A stretch of DNA of 64,000 nt from DASXKD01 sp963703605 (GTDB taxonomy: Bacteria > Actinomycetota > Actinomycetes > Streptosporangiales > Streptosporangiaceae). Shown here piece after piece: positions 60,113 to 64,000 of this stretch. The DNA lies in assembly GCA_963703605.1 (NCBI GenBank), contig CAVPFC010000040.1, forward strand, positions 186,001 through 250,000, in the 5' to 3' direction. The stretch's first letter is position 1, and every line of letters starts with the position of its first letter. Both the position numbers and the translations under genes were made by a program. Below the pieces are notes generated by a model. That model did not search any database and was not told the DNA's origin. It saw nothing but the letters and a program-made list of their open reading frames with translations.

Positions 60113-61023
60113 GGGGCACCACCTCGCCAGGCGGTGACCGCGTCGGGAACCTCGTCGGGGGCCGGCGGGGTCCCGGCGGCGAGCAGCCGCTCGGGGGCCT
60201 GGAACCGGGCCAGCGACCGCATCCACACGATGCCCGCCCCGTACAATGCGGCCACCACGATCAGCACGAGCTGGCCGGTCACGCTGTCGTAGGCGGTCAC
60301 GTAGCTGTGGTCGAAGATGGCCAGGCCCAGCGCCAGGCCGACGGAGACGCCCACCACGATCTGGGCGCTGCGCCGGGTGGACCGCCGGTCCGCGGTCACC
60401 TTCCGGCGCACGTCGAGCTCCTCACGGACCGAGCGGGACAGCGCGCCGAGCAGGTCCCGCAGGCCGGGCCCCCGCAGCCGGGCGTTGATGATGAGCGCGG
60501 CGATGATCAGGTCGGCTCCCGGGTCGTCCAGGTCATCGGCGAACTGGCGCAGCGCGTCCGGCATCGGCTCCCGGGTGTGCAGCCGGTCGACCAGCCGGCC
60601 CAGCGGCCCGGCCAGGCTCGGCCCCGCGGCCCGCAGCGAGGCCGGGATGGCCTGCTCCAGGCCCACCGCGCCGGCGATCGTGTCGCGCAGCGACTCGGTC
60701 CAGGTCGCCAGCGCCTCGAGCCGGGCCAGCGCGCGCCGTTCGCTGGCGGCACCGGCCAGGCCGCGCCAGCTCAGTACCAGCAGCGCCACCCCGATGCCGG
60801 CCACCAGCCAGCGGGTCGCCACCAGCGTCACCACCCCGGCGACCACCGCGGCAACGCCGCGGACGCCGGCCAGCTCCCGCGCCAGGCGGGTCAGCCGGCC
60901 GGGCGGGGCGCCCGGCGGCGCCGGCGGCAGCCCGCGCAGCGCCACCACGGACAGGAACAGCCCGAAGCCCAGCACCGCGCCGGTCACCGCCGCGAGCAGC
61001 TCCGCGGGCGTCAGCCCGGTCAC
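60109..61023 (-). CDS. tadB: TadB-like inner-membrane pilus assembly protein (GspF domain)
   Basis: The 304-residue protein has helices near 5-25, 50-75 and 235-280, with the GspF-type ATWTESLRDTIAGAVGLEQA and FADDLDDPGADLIIAALIIN. It overlaps the TadA gene by ATGA and the TadC gene by ATGA. Confidence 0.88.
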   Translation of the reverse strand: MTGLTPAELLAAVTGAVLGFGLFLSVVALRGLPPAPPGAPPGRLTRLARELAGVRGVAAVVAGVVTLVATRWLVAGIGVALLVLSWRGLAGAASERRALARLEALATWTESLRDTIAGAVGLEQAIPASLRAAGPSLAGPLGRLVDRLHTREPMPDALRQFADDLDDPGADLIIAALIINARLRGPGLRDLLGALSRSVREELDVRRKVTADRRSTRRSAQIVVGVSVGLALGLAIFDHSYVTAYDSVTGQLVLIVVAALYGAGIVWMRSLARFQAPERLLAAGTPPAPDEVPDAVTAWRGGAP

Positions 61024-62318
61024 CGCGTTCTCCTTCCCGGCTCGTAGCCGTTGCTGGCCAGCTCCGGCAGGCAGGACACCGGAGCGTGCGGCACCCCCCG
61101 GCCGTCAGGCCCCGGGGTGAACACCTCGCTGGACAGCACCCGCCCGTCTATGCCGGTGACCTCGCGCACGCTGCTCACGAACCGCCGCAGGGTGCCGCCT
61201 CGGGCGTAGTCGTTGCGCTTCTCGATGAACACCACGAAGTCGATGGCACCGGCGATGAGCATGTGGGTGGCCTCAAGCGGAAGCCGCTCGGCCGCCTGGA
61301 TCGCGTAGGTGCTGATGCGGTTGAAGACCTCCATCGAGGAGTTCGCGTGGATCGTGGACAGCGAGCCGTCGTTCCCCTGCGTCATCGCGTTCAGCATGGT
61401 GACGATCTCGTCGCCGAGGACCTCACCGACGATGACCCGGCTGGGGTTCATCCGCAGCGAGCGGCGGACCAGGTCGGCCATGGAGATGGCGCCCTCGCCC
61501 TCGGAGTTCGGCAGCCGTTCCTCCAGCGCGACCACGTTGGGATGCAGCTCGGGGAAGTGGTCGATGCCGAGTTCGAGCGCCCGCTCCACGGTGACGAGCC
61601 GCTCGGCGGGCGGGATCTGGTTCACGATCGCCCGCAGCAGCGTGGTCTTCCCGGCGTTGGTCGCCCCGGCGATCATGATGTTCTTGCGGGCGGCCGTGGC
61701 CGCGGTCAGGAAGTCGGCGAGCTCGGCGAGCAGGGTCCCGTTGCCGACCAGGTCGGCGAGGAACACCTTGCCAAGCCGGGCCCGCCGGATGGACACCGAG
61801 GGCCGCAGCGTCACGTCCATGACCGCGGACAGCCGCGAGCCGTCCGGCAGCCGCAGGTCGAGCTGCGGGTGGGCGGTGTCGAACGGCCTGCTCGACAGGC
61901 CGGAGTAGGCGGCCAGCGCCTGGATCAGCTCGACGAGCTCCTCGTCGCTGTCGGCCACCGGCTCGGCCATGACCTCCTGGCCGTCCGCGTAGCCGAGGAA
62001 CACCCGGTCGCAGCCGTTGATGTCGATGTTCTCGATCCGCTCGTCCTCCAGCAGGGGCTGGAGCCGCCCGACGCCGAACAACGCGGCGTGCACCCCGGTG
62101 GCGAGCTCTTCCTCCTCCTGAGCGGTGAGCGGGGCCCGGCCCGCGGTGATGGCGGCGCGGGCGTGCCCTTCCAGGGCCTGGGCAATGAGCGCGCGGGCGA
62201 ACTGCCGCTCGTCCTCCGCCGACATCGCGGGCAAGCCGGACGCGGCGTCCAGCCGCCGCTGCGCGGCCAGCCGGTCGCCTACCTCGCTGCGCAGCCGCTT
62301 GACCAGGCCATGGTCCAT
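61020..62318 (-). CDS. tadA: TadA/CpaF-type secretion ATPase
   Basis: This hexameric ATPase powers pilus assembly. The 432-residue protein has Walker A GATNAGKTT near residue 223, the Asp box region VTVERALELGIDHFPELHPN, Walker B SRVIVGEVLGDE near 292 and the His box NDGSLSTIHANSS. The N-terminal part (1-120) has the usual ENIDINGCDRVFL. Confidence 0.95.
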   Translation of the reverse strand: MDHGLVKRLRSEVGDRLAAQRRLDAASGLPAMSAEDERQFARALIAQALEGHARAAITAGRAPLTAQEEEELATGVHAALFGVGRLQPLLEDERIENIDINGCDRVFLGYADGQEVMAEPVADSDEELVELIQALAAYSGLSSRPFDTAHPQLDLRLPDGSRLSAVMDVTLRPSVSIRRARLGKVFLADLVGNGTLLAELADFLTAATAARKNIMIAGATNAGKTTLLRAIVNQIPPAERLVTVERALELGIDHFPELHPNVVALEERLPNSEGEGAISMADLVRRSLRMNPSRVIVGEVLGDEIVTMLNAMTQGNDGSLSTIHANSSMEVFNRISTYAIQAAERLPLEATHMLIAGAIDFVVFIEKRNDYARGGTLRRFVSSVREVTGIDGRVLSSEVFTPGPDGRGVPHAPVSCLPELASNGYEPGRRTR

Positions 62319-62322
62319 CCGG

Positions 62323-63141
62323 TCACCGCCGTCCCGCGGGCGCGGCCACCGGGGCGCCGAGCGGGGCCGCCAGCCGTCCGGCGAGGTCGCGCGCGGTCCT
62401 CATGAGCAGTGACCGGTTGAGGCGGCCGCCCCACTCGCCCCGCAGCGCCTCGGCGCTGGCCGGGTCGTAGGCGAGCCCGCCCACCACCCGCGCCGGGCCG
62501 CCGGACCCCTCTGCTAGCCCCGACCCCGCCACCCCGCCCAAGGCCTGCCGCACCTCGCCGAGCGCCGCGTGGAACCGGCGGTCGCCCGCCACCACGACGA
62601 CCGCGACCGGGATGGCCGGCCGGTGCCTGCGGGCGAGCGCGGTGCTGATCGCGGCGACCCGCTCTCGCAGCCGCACCACCTCGGCCAGCGTGTCCCTGGT
62701 GACCAGCACGATCGCGGCGGCGGACGCGAGCAGGTCGTACGGCGGGCCGTCGGCGCCGAGCCGGCCGCAGTCGGCGATCACGTCCAGCCCACGGAGCTGG
62801 GCCAGCGCCGCGCCCGCCGGTCCCCACAGCAGCTCAAGGCCGGCGCCCTGCTCGGCGGTGACCACCCCGGCCAGCACGTCGAGGCCGCCGCTGAGCTTCT
62901 GCGTGTGCTCGAGTATCTGGTCCGGCCCGATGCCGCGCCGGCCCGCGACGGCCAGGCTGAGCAGCCCGCGCCCGGGATCGAGCTGGCCGCCCCCGGAGCC
63001 GGGCAGCCGGCAGGCGAGGTCGCCCCCGGCGGGGTCGCACTCGGCCAGCAGGACCGGCCGCGGCCAGACCGCGGCCAGCGCCACGCACGCCGTGGTGACC
63101 CCGGGCGCTCCCTTGTCGGCGGCGACGGCGATCAGGGCCAC
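62323..63141 (-). CDS. CpaE/TadZ-like MinD-fold protein with degenerate P-loop
   Basis: The 272-residue protein begins at a GTG (MALIAVAADKGAPGVTTACV) 2 bp after the CpaB stop. The P-loop reads DKGAPGVTT where MinD/ParA has KGGVGKT, so the catalytic Lys is a Val; the same pattern is common in actinobacterial Tad-locus MinD relatives. AECDPAGGDLACRL and DVIADCGRLG are the other switch-like segments. It contains the second copy of the 32-bp repeat, encoding GGVAGSGLAE in a loop. Confidence 0.85.
   Translation of the reverse strand: MALIAVAADKGAPGVTTACVALAAVWPRPVLLAECDPAGGDLACRLPGSGGGQLDPGRGLLSLAVAGRRGIGPDQILEHTQKLSGGLDVLAGVVTAEQGAGLELLWGPAGAALAQLRGLDVIADCGRLGADGPPYDLLASAAAIVLVTRDTLAEVVRLRERVAAISTALARRHRPAIPVAVVVVAGDRRFHAALGEVRQALGGVAGSGLAEGSGGPARVVGGLAYDPASAEALRGEWGGRLNRSLLMRTARDLAGRLAAPLGAPVAAPAGRR
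62509..62540. repeat. 32-bp dispersed intragenic repeat, copy 2 (inside the CpaE-like gene)
   Basis: Identical to 3881-3912 and in the same orientation and frame (GGVAGSGLAE), although the two host proteins are unrelated and 58 kb apart. Confidence 0.9.
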
Positions 63142-63143
63142 CG

Positions 63144-63866
63144 TCAGCCCGCTCCACCGGGCCGCGGGAGCACCGCCACCCCGACGTTGCCGTTGGCCGC
63201 GTTGCAGGCGACGGTGCCGGCCACCGCGGGCGCGAGCGCGACCCGTACGTCGATCGCGGACTGGCTGGTTGCCGCGGCGGGGGCGCTGATGGCGAGCACG
63301 ATGGCGTTCGCGGCGAGCATGCTGCCCGCGGCGCCGGGGCACGACTGCGTGGCGTCGCTCACCTCGTAGACGTCAACCCGGTCACCGACCTGGAGCCCGT
63401 CCGGCAGTTGCCCGTCCTTGAGCGCCAGCCCGACCACGGCCTTGCCCGCGGCGAAGTTGTTGGTCCTGGCGACCATCCCGCTGGACAGCAGTGTGCCCGG
63501 CGGGATCGCGGTGGCCGCGAAGAACTGGCTCACCTGGCCGGCCTCGCCCCACGGCACGTAGTTGACCCCGCCGCCGGGAGCGATCTCCACCTGCCGCAGC
63601 GCCCCGGCCGGTATCTGCTGGCCGGCCCCGAGCGCCTGGGTGATCTCGATCGCGGCCACCCGGTGCCCGTTCTGGATCACCAGGTACGCGGCGCCGAGCG
63701 CCCCGCCGAGGATGAGCAGCACGGCCAGGGCGGCCAGGCCGGGCTTGCGCTCGCGGACCGCGCGCGGCGGCCTCCTGCTCGCCGGGGCGGTCGGCCGCAC
63801 CCGCGGCTCCTTCTCGTGCGCGGCCGGTGCCGCGCCGCGCGCGAGCGTGGCTCGGTCACCCGACAT
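63144..63866 (-). CDS. cpaB: CpaB/RcpC-like SAF-domain pilus protein
   Basis: The 240-residue protein has one membrane helix near 45-65 (LAALAVLLILGGALGAAYLV) and a SAF domain (IPAGALRQVEIAPGGGVNYV, AATAIPPGTLLSSGMV), then a RcpC-like domain with DGQLPDGLQVGDRVDVYEVS. ATG at 63866, with GGGAG 8 bases upstream, preferred over the GTG at 63872. In Tad loci this protein lies upstream of the ATPases. Confidence 0.88.
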   Translation of the reverse strand: MSGDRATLARGAAPAAHEKEPRVRPTAPASRRPPRAVRERKPGLAALAVLLILGGALGAAYLVIQNGHRVAAIEITQALGAGQQIPAGALRQVEIAPGGGVNYVPWGEAGQVSQFFAATAIPPGTLLSSGMVARTNNFAAGKAVVGLALKDGQLPDGLQVGDRVDVYEVSDATQSCPGAAGSMLAANAIVLAISAPAAATSQSAIDVRVALAPAVAGTVACNAANGNVGVAVLPRPGGAG

Positions 63867-63912
63867 GATCACAGCTCCCTGAATCTCGCATCTCTGCTGT
63901 CACAGCGACCCC

Positions 63913-63999
63913 CTAGGCCCCTGGGCTTGGACCGGTGACGGACTGAACCTCTTGCACGGTCACGTTCGAGGTACCGGTCTGCACCGGGACCGGCCACGG
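63913..63999 (-). CDS. possible 3' end of an upstream gene (partial)
   Basis: On the minus strand one frame is open from the window edge to a TAG at 63913-63915, 28 codons: ...VPVQTGTSNVTVQEVQSVTG and so on. Codon choice suits a real gene, and it would end about 46 bp before cpaB. Too short to identify. Confidence 0.35.
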   Translation of the reverse strand, partial: PWPVPVQTGTSNVTVQEVQSVTGPSPGA

Positions 64000-64000
64000 C

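Overview
This is a high-GC (about 70%) actinobacterial chromosome segment. It is almost entirely the large translation/transcription cluster, read on the minus strand: tRNA-Trp-secE-nusG-rplK-rplA-rplJ-rplL-rpoB-rpoC-rpsL-rpsG-fusA-tuf, then the S10, spc and alpha ribosomal protein operons. Actinobacterial traits are the acidic N-terminal extension of NusG, the TTG start of rpoB, a zinc-type S14 and a DUF1707 protein between map and infA. rpsD lies between rpsK and rpoA, as in Mycobacterium and Frankia but not Streptomyces. I infer a filamentous soil actinomycete outside Streptomyces, perhaps Streptosporangiales-like; the genus is not decided by what I can see.

Layout. 1-3689: a NarL-type two-component system (regulator cut by the window edge) with an ABC-2 exporter. 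3794-8648: nnrD, acpS, glmM, rpsI, rplM. 8895-10853: a plus-strand, largely disordered single-pass membrane protein. 10851-11016: a MITE-like inverted-repeat element. 11022-46765: truA and the ribosomal/RNA polymerase/elongation factor cluster, with promoters recognised upstream of tRNA-Trp/secE, rpoB, rpsL and rplM, and strong hairpins between several operons. 46970-49219: two plus-strand metabolic genes (aminotransferase, adenosine deaminase family). 49317-52244: an orphan membrane protein, a GNAT acetyltransferase and a cytochrome b-like membrane protein. 52399-63999: a tight minus-strand Tad/Flp pilus locus (CpaB, CpaE-like, TadA, TadB, TadC, pilin-like, TadE x2, TadG-like) running into a LysM/BTAD-type protein and an OmpR-type response regulator/histidine kinase pair.

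Most striking are small DNA events at gene junctions. (i) Between rplP and rpmC, two identical 77-bp copies derived from the end of rplP form two 25-codon micro-ORFs, chained by TGATG overlaps. (ii) Between the ABC ATPase and permease, a duplicated 13-bp stop/start junction brackets a 48-codon micro-ORF overlapping both neighbours by ATGA. (iii) Between acpS and nnrD, a 15-bp tandem repeat forms a 30-codon micro-ORF overlapping nnrD by ATGA. (iv) A perfect 32-bp repeat lies in the same reading frame inside two unrelated proteins, NnrD and the CpaE-like protein, encoding GGVAGSGLAE in both. (v) Three TTCCTAA-like boxes at 10-11 bp spacing lie at the 3' end of the kinase gene, upstream of the cytochrome-like gene, and look like an OmpR-family operator.

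All calls come from reading the sequence and from family knowledge; no database search was possible.
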